A stretch of 64,000 bases of DNA from Effrenium voratum (taxonomy: Eukaryota > Sar > Dinophyceae > Suessiales > Symbiodiniaceae): NCBI GenBank assembly GCA_963377175.1, contig CAUJNA010000599.1, positions 1-64,000 on the forward strand. The letters are read 5' to 3'. This document shows positions 46,810 to 57,400 of the stretch, piece after piece (within the stretch, counting starts at the first letter, position 1; every line of letters starts with the position of its first letter). The notes below the pieces were generated by a model. It ran no database searches. It had not been told where the DNA came from and worked only from the letters and a program-made list of their open reading frames with translations. The position numbers and the translations under genes were made by a program.

Positions 46810-47192
46810 TGTGATTCGGGCACGAGCCTGTGCCCAGGCAATGGGTAAGTTGGGGTAAACAAGCCACAAAAGAAAGGTTCCCCAAAAGCAAACCAATCCC
46901 CGGTCCCAAAGATCAGGGTTTCCCACACACCAGAGAACAACAACCAAAGGAAAACAAACCAAACAAGAAAAGGGTTAACCCGCAACCTTGGTCGACAACA
47001 GGCCGCACGACTGGTCCCTACCAACCTGGCGGCGGCCCGAGGTCTCTTTCTCCCCCGAGATGCCGTCGGTCGACGCAGGGGTTCGGCGACGCCCATTCGA
47101 GGCGCGACGGAACCCAAAACTTGAGCCAAAACACCACAGGTCGGTCACTAACGCGACATCCCTGATGATGATATTAACCATGGCTAATCACA
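46810..47192 (-). repeat. 5' LTR of the outer element
   Basis: 383 bp, TGTGATT...AATCACA. It matches 4921-5387 apart from a single (not double) 87-bp unit and an extra TCG in that unit. Confidence 0.95.
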
Positions 47193-47197
47193 GATTA
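47193..47197. repeat. Target-site duplication GATTA, right copy (outer element)
   Basis: GATTA follows the LTR end AATCACA directly and equals 4916-4920. Confidence 0.93.
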
Positions 47198-47714
47198 TGT
47201 TGTTTGGGGGTGATCGCTAAGTGTTTGACCCAAGGAACTGCAGACCAGTATTAAAACAACCTGCTTTGGGTTTCCTTTTCATTTGGACCAGGTGTCGTGG
47301 TGTTCAAACTAATGTTGCCCAACCCTTGTTTGCGGGGGCTTGCTCCCCAAAACAACATAGAACCTTAAAACCATTATGTGCAGCGAATTGTTCTTTTTGG
47401 GGACTTCGTGTTGAGGTTCAGGGGGGGTAACTTGAGCTTGACTGGGGCTTGCCAACCACTTAGTTAGCTAACTCCTGAATTCCTTCTTATGTCCCTTTTA
47501 ACATCCCCGCCCAAGGCAAAGCATTCAAACAGGTGCCTTGCGATAGTTTTCACCTGAAAATGGAAACTGAGTTTTTTTGGTCTTCCTAACCCTTGGTATG
47601 GTAGCAAAAACACGTTGTTTGTTGCAGCCCCATTCCAAAAATGAACAGAACAACTTACCAAGAACAGTGAAGTGAACCCAAAGGACCGTCCCGGACGATC
47701 GACCAATCCTGCAC
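47198..47714. other. Right flank next to the outer element
   Basis: No gene, repeat or RNA recognised; probably intron or intergenic sequence before the exon candidate at 47715-47813. Confidence 0.4.
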
Positions 47715-47813
47715 CGCCATATCCTCAGGACATTGCACCGCCCAGTGCATGAGCCGCGTCAAGCTCTCCTGCGCCTCCTGAAGCAATGGAGGCGCATCTC
47801 CGCACCAAAACAG
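47715..47813 (-). CDS. Putative host exon (33 codons)
   Basis: After GAGACAG the minus strand is open for 99 nt (LFWCGDAPPLLQEAQESL..., ending ...QCPEDMA) and is followed by GTGCAG, a GT donor. Phase 0 and 33 codons, the same size as the candidate at 51920-52018. The sequence is helical in character. No family recognised. Confidence 0.45.
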
Positions 47814-48563
47814 CTGTCTCACACATGCAGCCTAAGGGGTGTCTCTCTATAAACACCACTCCAAGAAGTAAGCTTAGGTTCTGGAATTCTCCGGAACCCT
47901 CTCTGCTCCGAACCACAACCAAGCTGCTTAGGGCACCGCTAACCTTCCAGCTGAGAAAAATCGATGAAACCGAGGGGGGTTCTCTAAATCGTGGTCCTCT
48001 ACAACATTTGGTATTTGTTTGGTATCATTTTGTGCAACCCCCAAATCCGATTCCTGCAGCCCAGGAGGACAACCCTGGATTGCAAACAGTCACGGGGTTG
48101 ATTGCCAGCCGGAAATGGGTTTGCTATTGGGACGATAAAGGCGACGGGCCCCCAGTGTAGAACTTCCCGGTTTATGCTAGTGAGGGTGGTGCAAAGACTA
48201 GAAGCCTCCATCCAGAACCTGAAAGTTCGGTTTGGGTTCGAACAGGCAAAGCCTCCTGACTCCTGAAGTCTGTTTCAAAGAGAAACAACCAAGAGCAAAT
48301 TTGAGAGCTCAACATTTCCGGGTGCTTTTCTAAGGATATCCTTACAGTGGCTGAAAGCTTTCGGGGGTCCCCGATTTTGACGCAGAATACCATGGAACAT
48401 GAAACATGTTGCAACCCGGGTGGCTCAGTCAACGTCAAGGTACCTTGGAAACATCGTGCCGAGACACGAACCGAACCCTGGGTTGATTGAACTAATTCAC
48501 TTACCCGCGTGTAATCGGTGCCATCTTTTTTTTGCCCCTCCGATCGTTTAGTTTGAGCCATAC

Positions 48564-48652
48564 CCATCTCGTCCTTGATGATCCTCAGCGCCTCCCTGTG
48601 CCGGTATCCCTCCGACAAGTAGGCGGCGAAGACCAGGCGCACTTTGCAGGCT
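48564..48652 (-). CDS. Putative host exon (helical, VRLVFAAYLSEGY)
   Basis: The minus strand encodes EACKVRLVFAAYLSEGYRHR then EALRIIKDEM. A donor ATGG/GTATGG follows, and an AG acceptor (GGTTGAG) precedes. The amphipathic helix pairs resemble those in the neighbouring exon candidates. The 5' border is uncertain. Confidence 0.45.
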
Positions 48653-50259
48653 TCCTCAACCGGATGGGCTTGTTACTGGGGTCTGAACCTCGGTCAATCT
48701 ATGTGGCAGCCAGCCCCCCGATCTGTATCCCAAGGTTCGGCTCAATCAATCTGAAGCAAGTGATTCCGCTCTGTCGGGTGTGTTCGGATCCTACACGCAG
48801 CTTCGGACTCTGGATTCCGGTTCCCAACAAAGCAAGAACACCTTGCAGGGGACCAAACCAACCCCGCAAGGTGTAGGTGGGCCCAAGCCTATAGAGTCTC
48901 AGCATGTCTCCAACAAAAGCAGCCCAAGAAGCCGGTAAGACCATCTACACGCGCAGTTTGCTGGGTGAAAGCAAGGCCCTCAAAATCAAATTGCGCCGAT
49001 GTTTTGGAGCCTGACCTGCAGGCCTCGCACTGCCCAAACGAAACAACTATTTTTGACGAAGCCTCCTGTGAAATGTGCCCCAGGCAGAAGAAACTTATGC
49101 AGGGCGGGGTTGAAGAGGTCACTTTGGGCCACTCCTCGACCAACATTCTGTCCCATCACAAGTTTCTCTATGAAGTGTGCCCAATCGTAATTAGCAACAC
49201 TTGGTTGCAAGAGTTGAACGAACTACAGTCTGCTGATAAGCACTGGACTGGCTAGATGGAAATACATGTCGTGCAATGCAACGCGCCGCATGTACAAACA
49301 ATTCATGTTGTTGCAAACGTGACATTGAAGGAGGCACAAAAAACGATATTCGCCATGGGTGGGGCCACAAGGAACCAAAAGCTTGCGTCTGAACATGGGC
49401 TCCGCAAACTGCGGCAGACATGCATCTTCCACTTGAGCCAGCCTAACCGCTGCCTTTCTGAGCGGGGCCAAGGCAGCCAAGGCTGCCAGAGACCGCACTT
49501 TGCCCGCGGCAAGTGTTTGCCCTGTGTGTAGTATCTGACATTCGATTTTCGCTTGGTCTTGATGTACTCAGACTCGGCCGTTGCTTTGGTAACCTTACCA
49601 GTCTGCTGCAAAGATGTGACCCGATGAAGCGATTCGCTGAAAGCACTTCATGCAACAGCGTTGGTCTTCTGGAAGGTGGTGGCAATTTTGGCCACTTGCA
49701 AGTAACCATGTCCTTGATGGAGCTCGTTTGCACGCCCGTCCTCGCGCTTGCACACAATCTGCACTCAAATGTGGCACACCATGAGCCGCTTCTGAGACAT
49801 ACGGACAACTCGTCCTCACCAGATGGGGTCCGAGAAAGGCCAAGGCTTGGGCTTGCAAAAGGCGAGGGTGGTGTCTCTTTGGTTTTTCAGCCAACACCAA
49901 GGTGCGTTCCACAGAAGACAAGACCCAGCATGGAAAAGTCAGGGGACGATCGGGTTTTATCTTGAGGCGTGCCGCACTGGGTGCTGAATAGGGGCCTGGG
50001 AAAAAACAAACAAACCACCCATCCCAGCAAAGTCAAAAAGAACCCAAACTCAAGGTTTTCCTTCGAAAGACACCTTTAGTCGGGTTTAGAAACTAGAAGG
50101 CTCCAATGTTTGCCTTGGACAAGTCGAGGATCTGATGATCCCATGTTTGGAAATCAAGGGCCTCCATCGAAGCGCGCTTTGATACCCATCCCCGCAAACT
50201 TAGTTCCTTCACCAACCCTTAAGATGAGAAAGGATCCTTCGAGACTTTGTGCAGCACGA

Positions 50260-50330
50260 CGCCCGCACACCTTCCTCAAGGGCCTGCATCTGAGGGTCCC
50301 TCACCACATCACCCAAATTCAACATTTGCT
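50260..50330 (-). CDS. Putative host exon (QQMLNLGDVVRDPQMQALEE)
   Basis: An open minus-strand block bounded by TGCAAG upstream and a GAAG/GTGTGC donor downstream. Codon character fits the other minus-strand exon candidates. Borders are approximate. Confidence 0.38.
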
Positions 50331-50479
50331 GCTTGCACTTGTCCCAGCCCGGCTTGCACAAACCAACAAATCTGAAAACGTAGACGGCTCCCGTGTAGGA
50401 CACACTCGTGATGGTTGACAGGCGGAAATTTCTTAGGTACCTCCGGGGCCCTGGAAGCCAACTGGTTAAGCCCGCCCAA

Positions 50480-50590
50480 CCAACGAGGCGCCAAGGCCAG
50501 GGTGGGATGCTCCAGCTCTGAGCGCTGGGTGATCATCAAGGCGCGCTCCATCATCCTGACGCCATCAAGCACATCTTGCTGGTGGTCAGT
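50480..50590 (-). CDS. Putative host exon (VLDGVRMMERALMITQRS)
   Basis: An open minus-strand block (VLDGVRMMERALMITQRSEL then EHPTLALAPRW) with AG acceptor candidates (CCACCAG, GGCGTCAG). No clear GT donor was found, so the 3' border is open. Possibly part of the same helical protein. Confidence 0.35.
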
Positions 50591-51919
50591 TGGCAGGGAA
50601 TGACCGAGACCGGGTGTTGTGAATGAACCGCTTGGGATTTCCCTGAAAGGAAACCAAAGGGGACGGTTGATATGGGTCATTCCATTTCTCTTTCCTGCTG
50701 AGAACCGGCAACTCATGGGCAGGGGTCACCGGGTTCTCCCGTCAAAAGTGCGAATTCCAACATGGGGTTTTTGAGGGAACTCTGCTTGGTCTGCGGTTGG
50801 ACTGGTGTGGCCCATCCGGCAAAATGTATGAACCCCCCCTCCCTCCAGCGAAACCATGGCGAGAGCTCGTGCTTTGGAATATGGCCATTGCTTCCTCTAC
50901 AAGTCCCCGCACGACGGTTATACAACAAAAAGGGCTCATGACCAGACCAGCCCAGCTCACATGAACCCTGGTATGAAACCCACGTTAAAAGGCACCTGAA
51001 AGGGATTTAGTGTCCTCTCGTTCTTGGCTTACACCCCCTGCTTGTGGGATAGAAACGTGCAACCCATGGTTTTGCAGATGGTTCCTGTGTGAGTCTTTAG
51101 TTGATGGTTCCTGTTTGAGTTCCGTCGCGAGATTGCACGCCTTAATTCGTAGAGTAGGGTTCCTTGCCAAAGGTTCAGTAGACCTCCAAGGGCGAGAGGG
51201 GGCGCCATCGGAGCCAAGGGTGCTGTGTTCAATGGCCGGGGATAATTAGCTCCCACATGCAGCTCCCCTTGGCCCACAACAAAACAAGCAGCCGCAAGCT
51301 GATGTTCATAAACCACCCAAGGAGAAAAACCAAAAAAATGAAACCCTGAAATACCCTCTATAAGACAGGCCTTACTCAGTTGCCAACAGCATCCAGAAAT
51401 GAAAGGTTGACCTTTTGGGGCCATAACTAAACCATGACCCAACAAGGGAAACCAAAAAGGTCAATTCGCTTTGGGCAAGTGAGTTTGAGGATGCTGGAGG
51501 TTCCCAATTAGAGGGACAGGCCCAAATCATTCCTGGCACGCGCAAAGTTGGCGATGCGTTTCGACCTTGTCACCCCCCAACAGGGAAGAAGGGCACCTTG
51601 GCCATTGATTTATGGAAGCTGCTGAACCAACCCCGCGGAAAAAATAAAAGAAGTCTGGGACAAATCCATTCGTTGGCTTCCCGTTCTTTCCTTGTGGTTT
51701 TCCCTTGGAACCGCCAACCGAAAGCGCTAAACAAATAGAAAGCACCGCACCTGCGTGATTGGACACCTCCAGGCTCGTTTGCTCGTGTGGGTAAATTGGG
51801 ATTTTCAGCTTGTTTGCGACAACCCAAGGATTTCCTTTGGTTTCCTCCGGTTTCCCCGTTTTTCCCTACCACCACACCAAAGCGCCAAAACACACTGGCG
51901 CTTCACGAGCGAGGTAGAC

Positions 51920-52018
51920 CTCGGTTTCTGCGTCTCTCCTGATGGCGCGGGAGATGAGGCCCTTCTCTCGCAAGCCCTGGGCCATTGCGGTGTACTGCAC
52001 AGCCGTCTCGAGGCTCTC
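51920..52018 (-). CDS. Putative host exon (33 codons)
   Basis: GCCGCAG precedes, and 99 nt encode ESLETAVQYTAMAQGLREKG then LISRAIRRDAETE, followed by GAG/GTCTAC. Phase 0 at both ends, and equal in length to 47715-47813. A helical repeat protein is possible; not identified. Confidence 0.48.
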
Positions 52019-54430
52019 CTGCGGCGTCACAGAGCCAGGGGGGTGGGGGGGAGGGGGGTGGGGGTCCCCCAGTTCCATCTATCTAGTTGTTTTTGTTGTT
52101 TAAGGGAAAATGGAACTATATAAATGGAATTCCAGTCACCCCCCTCCCCCACTTCCATTTTCAAGGAAGGTGGGATGCGGCCTGCATGGCCCGCATCGCC
52201 ACATGGGCCGTTCGGAGGGTAGCCCTTAAAGAGTCACTGCTAGTCAGTTTCGCGGCGCCCTTGCGAGTGGGCAAAGGGCAGGGATTTTCTTGTGAGTCTT
52301 CTCGTGTTGGTGGGAAATACATCCAGTGAGTCCCCATGGGGGTCTAAACGCATGAAGCATTATCCCCAAACCTTGGAAGGTTCGAAAGGAGTCGTGTGAG
52401 AAACGCTTAAAGCTTTCTTGGGAGTAGCGGGCCGCAATGCCCCTCTTGAATTCGTAGCAATGTCCGTATCACAGCGGTTGGGAACTACGCTAAAACCGTG
52501 TATGAAAGCATGCCAGCAATAATTACACTTCAATTTCACGTACGGTTTTCACTCCACCGTGAGCCCCAGTAGTAGTGGTTGGGGGGAACCCAATAAAACT
52601 TGAGCCGGACACCTGCTTGGATTTTTGCAGAAGGGCTGCCCTGTATATCAAATTCTGGCAAGGCTGCCTCAAAACACCCCGCCGCAACGATTTGGGCCGA
52701 ACAAGAGTTTGGTAAGCCTGCCTGCGGCCAAAGAAGGTCGAATGAAAACGAACAAGACCGTAAATGAAGACTTGGATCCAACCCCCCACCTTCAGAAAGC
52801 AATCAGCGAAAAGGCAGCCGCAGCAATTATCGCGGTCCGCATTGCCCTGGTTCCTACAACAAAAGGTGTTCGTTAAAGCGTTGTCCGTCCTATTTGACCG
52901 GATCATGCCCCAGCCATTCCGTTTGACCGGCGCGTGTATGCGCACGGCTCATGTTTGGATAGCTTTACGCGGGGAAACCACAAGTGAAGCAGAGTAAAGC
53001 ACTATTTCAGAGAAATGAAAACAGGCCGAAAAAGGCTTTCAGGTGGGTGCTCCCTGCAGAAAATGCCAAGCATGGTTGGTCCCTTCAGCTTTCCACTGAA
53101 CTGATTTAATGCCGAAACAACACTCAGACCTCCCCAACCACTTGTGGACTTGAAGCAACATGTCCTGCACATCTCCGGTGGCCACGCTCAAGGAGGACCA
53201 GGTAATCTCCTTGGGCCTCAGAATTCATTCCGGCGCTGAGACATCGAACTCGGCTGGCTCGATAAATCCATGTTGACCCTGGATCAAACAGAAAGGTATT
53301 AATTCGGGGTTCCAATTGCATGGACAACTGGCAATATTACCACAACAAGGGCGCCCTACCATCAATAATCGATGCGCATGATCATGGCCAGTTTCGACAC
53401 TTTTCGGCCCCTCTGATGATTTCCCGCCCACTACTACCCAGCCGTTCTTATGGTCCATATTCAGCGAAGCTGAACATGCCCCCTCCCCCCGCCCCCCACC
53501 CAACCTACCTTGGCCCCCCACTCCCAATCTACTTTGGCCCCCTTTTGGCCTGAATTGCTACCGCTTGGTGGTAAGATAGATAACTGACCTGCTGGGTTGA
53601 TAAGCAGATAGAGGCAGAGAAAGACAGAGAGAAGGACAGAAAGACAGAAGAGAAACGAAGAGACAAGGAAAGAATGCATGAAAAGAAACAAAATGAACGA
53701 GGACAAAGAGCAAGAAAAGACAACGAATTGAAATTTCCCCCCACCGGCTCGGCCGGCTCTATTGCTATAAACATCATAGGCTAGATTTGTTGTTCGCTTT
53801 AACAAGTCGTTCAGCCTATCTTAATTCAATATATATATATATGTATATATATATGTATATATATATATATGTGTGTGTAGCCCTTATTCTTAGAGTGCTT
53901 CAAAGTTTACACGGGGATTCTTTGAATCAGCTTGGTTCTTTGATGGTTCCATGGGTGAGATGTGAGGGCACAGCCATCCTATGGAAGGGAAAGCTAAAGC
54001 AAGGGCCCCTAACACCAACTTGCAACCAAAAGCTTCCAAAGCAACGAGTGAAACTTTGGGTAGAAAACGGTCCCTACCCATAAGTGTCCAGACATATTGA
54101 GGCTTGGAGGCTAGAAGGAGCCAAACACGCTTTCAGCCCCCGACTCTTCCTTCTTTGGAGTCATAGTCCTCTCCAGCTCCGATGTCACCTGAACCGACGC
54201 TTCCTTCACAAAGGAGTTTCCTGCCAAATGATGGCTTTTGCGTTCCATTTTGAGCTGCAGGAGAGTAGCTCTCTCACACTCCACCCCTTCTTTTCCAGGA
54301 GTCCCATCGGGGTAGTGGTTGTACTGTTGCAACCCAAAGAGACCGTAATTTATCTTTTCTCAAACGGCGCTGGCATTCTGCTTGTGGTCTGCATCCCGGG
54401 AGATGCCGAGGGGGGATGAGGGAGGTGATT
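52019..54430. other. Non-coding stretch with G-rich inverted repeat and TA microsatellite
   Basis: A run of G tracts at 52038-52065 (quadruplex-capable) faces C tracts at 52137-52152, with AGTTCCAT/ATGGAACT arms between, giving a local fold-back. A (TA)n/(TG)n microsatellite lies at 53829-53879. Further minus-strand open blocks (near 52180-52260 and 54130-54230) could be exons but lack clear borders. Confidence 0.5.
53829..53879. repeat. TA/TG microsatellite
   Basis: Alternating AT with occasional G, ending in a short TG run. Confidence 0.95.
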
Positions 54431-57400
54431 GTCCTTGCGTTCTCCCCGTGCGAACCGTCCCACACTGGCCGAATGCCCACCTGCGTGTCGGAGGGGGTCG
54501 CTGGGCTATCTGCCTGACGTGTCAAGGACTGTTCAAGCAGCGAAAAGGGCGCATCTCGCCACGCACGAGATCATGCAGGGGCCAGAAACAACAAACCAAA
54601 CTCGACAGACGCAAACAACATCTGCTGCGAGTTCGTTAAAGCTATGGCAAGTGTCCAACTGCAAGGGCGCCGGCATACAAGTCTGCGGGGGACACTCATA
54701 GCCCGCGCAACACTGCATCCGAAGTCCCACCTGCGTCTCAGAGGGAGTTGCTGGGCTGTCTGCCTGACGCGGCCAAGACTGTTCGGTCTGACTATCCAAA
54801 GTGTCAAGTGTCAAGTGTGAGAAACGCTCTTCACGGCTCCTAATCGTATGTTCTCGCAAGCTAGAACAGACCAACTTCACCCAACCAACCCGACCCAAGT
54901 ATCTCAAAAGTCATGTCTGACAAACAACAGGGGATGGCGAGTGACCGGAAGCTCCCCAGTTAGTCCACGGTGCACAAAGTGTAACATCCGAATTCCCACC
55001 TGCGTCTCAGAGACTAAACTCCCCTTTTAGTCCATGGCGTACACCATGCAACATCCGAATTCCACCTGCGTGTCAAAGGGAGTTGCTGGGCTGTCTGCCT
55101 GACTCGAGGAAGTGAGTCAAGGAATAATAAGTGTCAAGTCGGATGGACGTGACATCTTGCCAGAGCTATAGCTAACCAACTCCAGTCGAACGACCTTAAA
55201 ATGAACTCCTACCACTTCTGCCTGAGGGCAACTCACGCCAGTGTGAACAGTGTATAACCGTTCAACAGCGACAATAACCCACGCGATGCAGCATCCGAAC
55301 TCCCGCCTGCGCGTCAGCGGGGGTCGCTGGGCTTTCTGCCTCACACCAATTAATGCAAAGTAGCTGGCGCTTGCTCACCGCTTGTGAGATCTCGCAAGGA
55401 GAGCTGACCAACCCCACTAAAGGCAGATGTGGGCAACTCATGCCGGTGTGAACAGCGTCCAACCGTTCACCCAGAGTCACGCAACGCAGCATCCGAATTC
55501 CGAACCTGCGTGTCAGCGGGGGTCGCTGGGCTTTCTGCCTGACACAGCCAAGAGTGTCAAATAGAAGTGGGTCAAACAATGCAGACTCCCCAGTGTCACG
55601 GCGCTTCGTTTGCTCTGCACTCATGAGATCTGGCAAGGGTTAGAACTGGCCAACTCTACTCGAACGACCTTAAAAACAACTCCTACCATCTTCTCCCTCC
55701 ATGACACTCCTCGACGTGCCGCGATGCGTCGCGCACTCAAGGCGCACACGCCGCGCGAAGTGTCCTGTGTGCGTGCATTTGGACTATACCGCCTCATAAT
55801 GCGTGCAACGCAAACCACTCATGGGCTTTTATGTGAGAACACGCCTGCATGGTGGAAGCATGCGTGAGCGTTGCACGGTGGACAAAGGCATGTTTGAACG
55901 CTTGGTGGTTTGCAATCTATTCAAAATGGCATGCTTTCTGCCTCAAACACCGCTGGAGCTGGACAGCTAACTAATGCGCCAATAAATGGCCTTGCAGGCA
56001 CGCAAGCGCAAAACCAGCAATCCTATGTTTTCCCGAGTGCTTTTACAACTGTACCTATTTCGTAACTTTTAGCGTCTTTGCACAACTGTGTATAGCCTTG
56101 TCTAATTTCTTGCAACTTCTGATGGGTCGGTCAGGCTTGTGGCCCACAAACCCCCGACCCCCTGCAGTAAGCGTTGATGTGAAAGTTCTGCATAAATTTG
56201 ACTCTTCGCTTGACCTTTCTAAGCGAGCTCGAGCAGTGATATTTTCTTGTTTCTCTCTCATGCCAGGCAGGCGCTTCAAACTTCTCAAGTTTGCCCAGCC
56301 AAAACTCAGTACGCAAAAAGTTGCAGAAAGTCACAGAACGTCATCAATAGCTATAAGCAAGTATGCGTAGCATTACAAACAGTTCTCAAACAAAGTTATG
56401 GAATACCACCAACTAAAATATAACTACCAAGTCTGGTACATGTAGCTTATCTTCAGCGAACCACTACATACATCTGTCTGTGGGAAACTCAGGGCAGTGT
56501 GAAAAGTGTCCAACTGTGCCGGCACACGATCCAGCAGCAACCCCACCCGTTGGAACTGATTCTGTCCACGGCCGACGCAACGCATCCGAATTCCCGCCTT
56601 CGCGTCAGCGGGGGTCGCTGGGCTTTCTGCCTCACACCAATTAATGCAAAGTAGCTGGCGCTTGCTCACCGCTTGTGAGATCTCGCAAGGAGAGCTGACC
56701 AACCCCACTAAAGGCAGATGTGGGCAACTCATGCCGGTGTGAACAGCGTCCAACCGTTCACCCAGAGTCACGCAACGCAGCATCCGAATTCCGAACCTGC
56801 GTGTCAGCGGGGGTCGCTGGGCTTTCTGCCTGACACAGCCAAGAGTGTCAAATAGAAGTGGGTCAAACAATGCAGACTCCCCAGTGTCACGGCGCTTCGT
56901 TTGCTCTGCACTCATGAGATCTGGCAAGGGTTAGAACTGGCCAACTCTACTCGAACGACCTTAAAAACAACTCCTACCATCTTCTCCCTCCATGACACTC
57001 CTCGACGTGCCGCGATGCGTCGCGCACTCAAGGCGCACACGCCGCGCGAAGTGTCCTGTGTGCGTGCATTTGGACTATACCGCCTCATAATGCGTGCAAC
57101 GCAAACCACTCATGGGCTTTTATGTGAGAACACGCCTGCATGGTGGAAGCATGCGTGAGCGTTGCACGGTGGACAAAGGCATGTTTGAACGCTTGGTGGT
57201 TTGCAATCTATTCAAAATGGCATGCTTTCTGCCTCAAACACCGCTGGAGCTGGACAGCTAACTAATGCGCCAATAAATGGCCTTGCAGGCACGCAAGCGC
57301 AAAACCAGCAATCCTATGTTTTCCCGAGTGCTTTTACAACTGTACCTATTTCGTAACTTTTAGCGTCTTTGCACAACTGTGTATAGCCTTGTCTAATTTC

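Larger units (their letters stand above)
4921..47192 (-). mobile_element. Giant Ty1/copia-type LTR retrotransposon (outer element)
   Basis: The borders are direct LTRs beginning TGTGATT and ending AATCACA, with a GATTA target duplication. The gene order on the minus strand is leader, coiled-coil ORFs, CCCH zinc-finger Gag, protease, integrase, methyltransferase-like, dUTPase, RT, RNase H and a large accessory block. Integrase before RT is the Copia order. It spans 42,272 bp here, about 24.2 kb without the nested element and one target copy, very large for Copia. Apart from a tandem duplication and a 3-bp indel, no substitution between its LTRs was seen by eye, so insertion is recent. Several frame breaks in pol and the 3' block make autonomous activity of this copy doubtful, unless they are programmed or are assembly indels. 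Confidence 0.95.
4921..47192 (-). repeat. Dispersed GNUA-loop hairpin family of the outer element
   Basis: A motif stem-TANC-stem' on the plus strand (sense loop GTTA, GATA or GGTA) recurs roughly 65-70 times by eye across the outer sequence, but only once was noticed in the inner element (20314-20325). Stems are unrelated to each other. Examples are CCTTCC-TATC-GGAAGG (28312), CGATC-TAAC-GATCG (30432), AAGGC-TATC-GCCTT (33749), GAGAG-TAAC-CTCTC (33936), CCTCCC-TATC-GGGAGG (41019), GGGAA-TAAC-TTCCC (44885), GGGACC-TACC-GGTCCC (45781), ACTCC-TATC-GGAGT (46501) and ATCCC-TACC-GGGAT (46603). It appears in coding DNA (read as PIG, PVR or PDR), in the LTR and in non-coding gaps. Confidence 0.88.

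Noticed and set aside
4921..47192. Short palindromes as a CRISPR-like or REP-like repeat
   Set aside because: Stems differ from site to site and spacing is irregular, with no leader or cas genes. Only the loop is constant.
4921..47192. Outer hairpins as translational bypass elements (byps) removed from reading
   Set aside because: They are read through in frame as PIG, PVR or PDR, including inside conserved domains such as the integrase C-terminal part (FAVRHF), so skipping them is not needed.
4921..47192. Repeated PVR/PDR/PIG tripeptides as a protein motif
   Set aside because: The same nucleotide motif is read in different frames and also occurs in non-coding parts. The peptide is a by-product.
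55262..56927. Repeated ORFs of 124 and 167 codons as a gene family
   Set aside because: They arise from the 1,291-bp tandem duplication, are rich in the array motif, and have no conserved frame.
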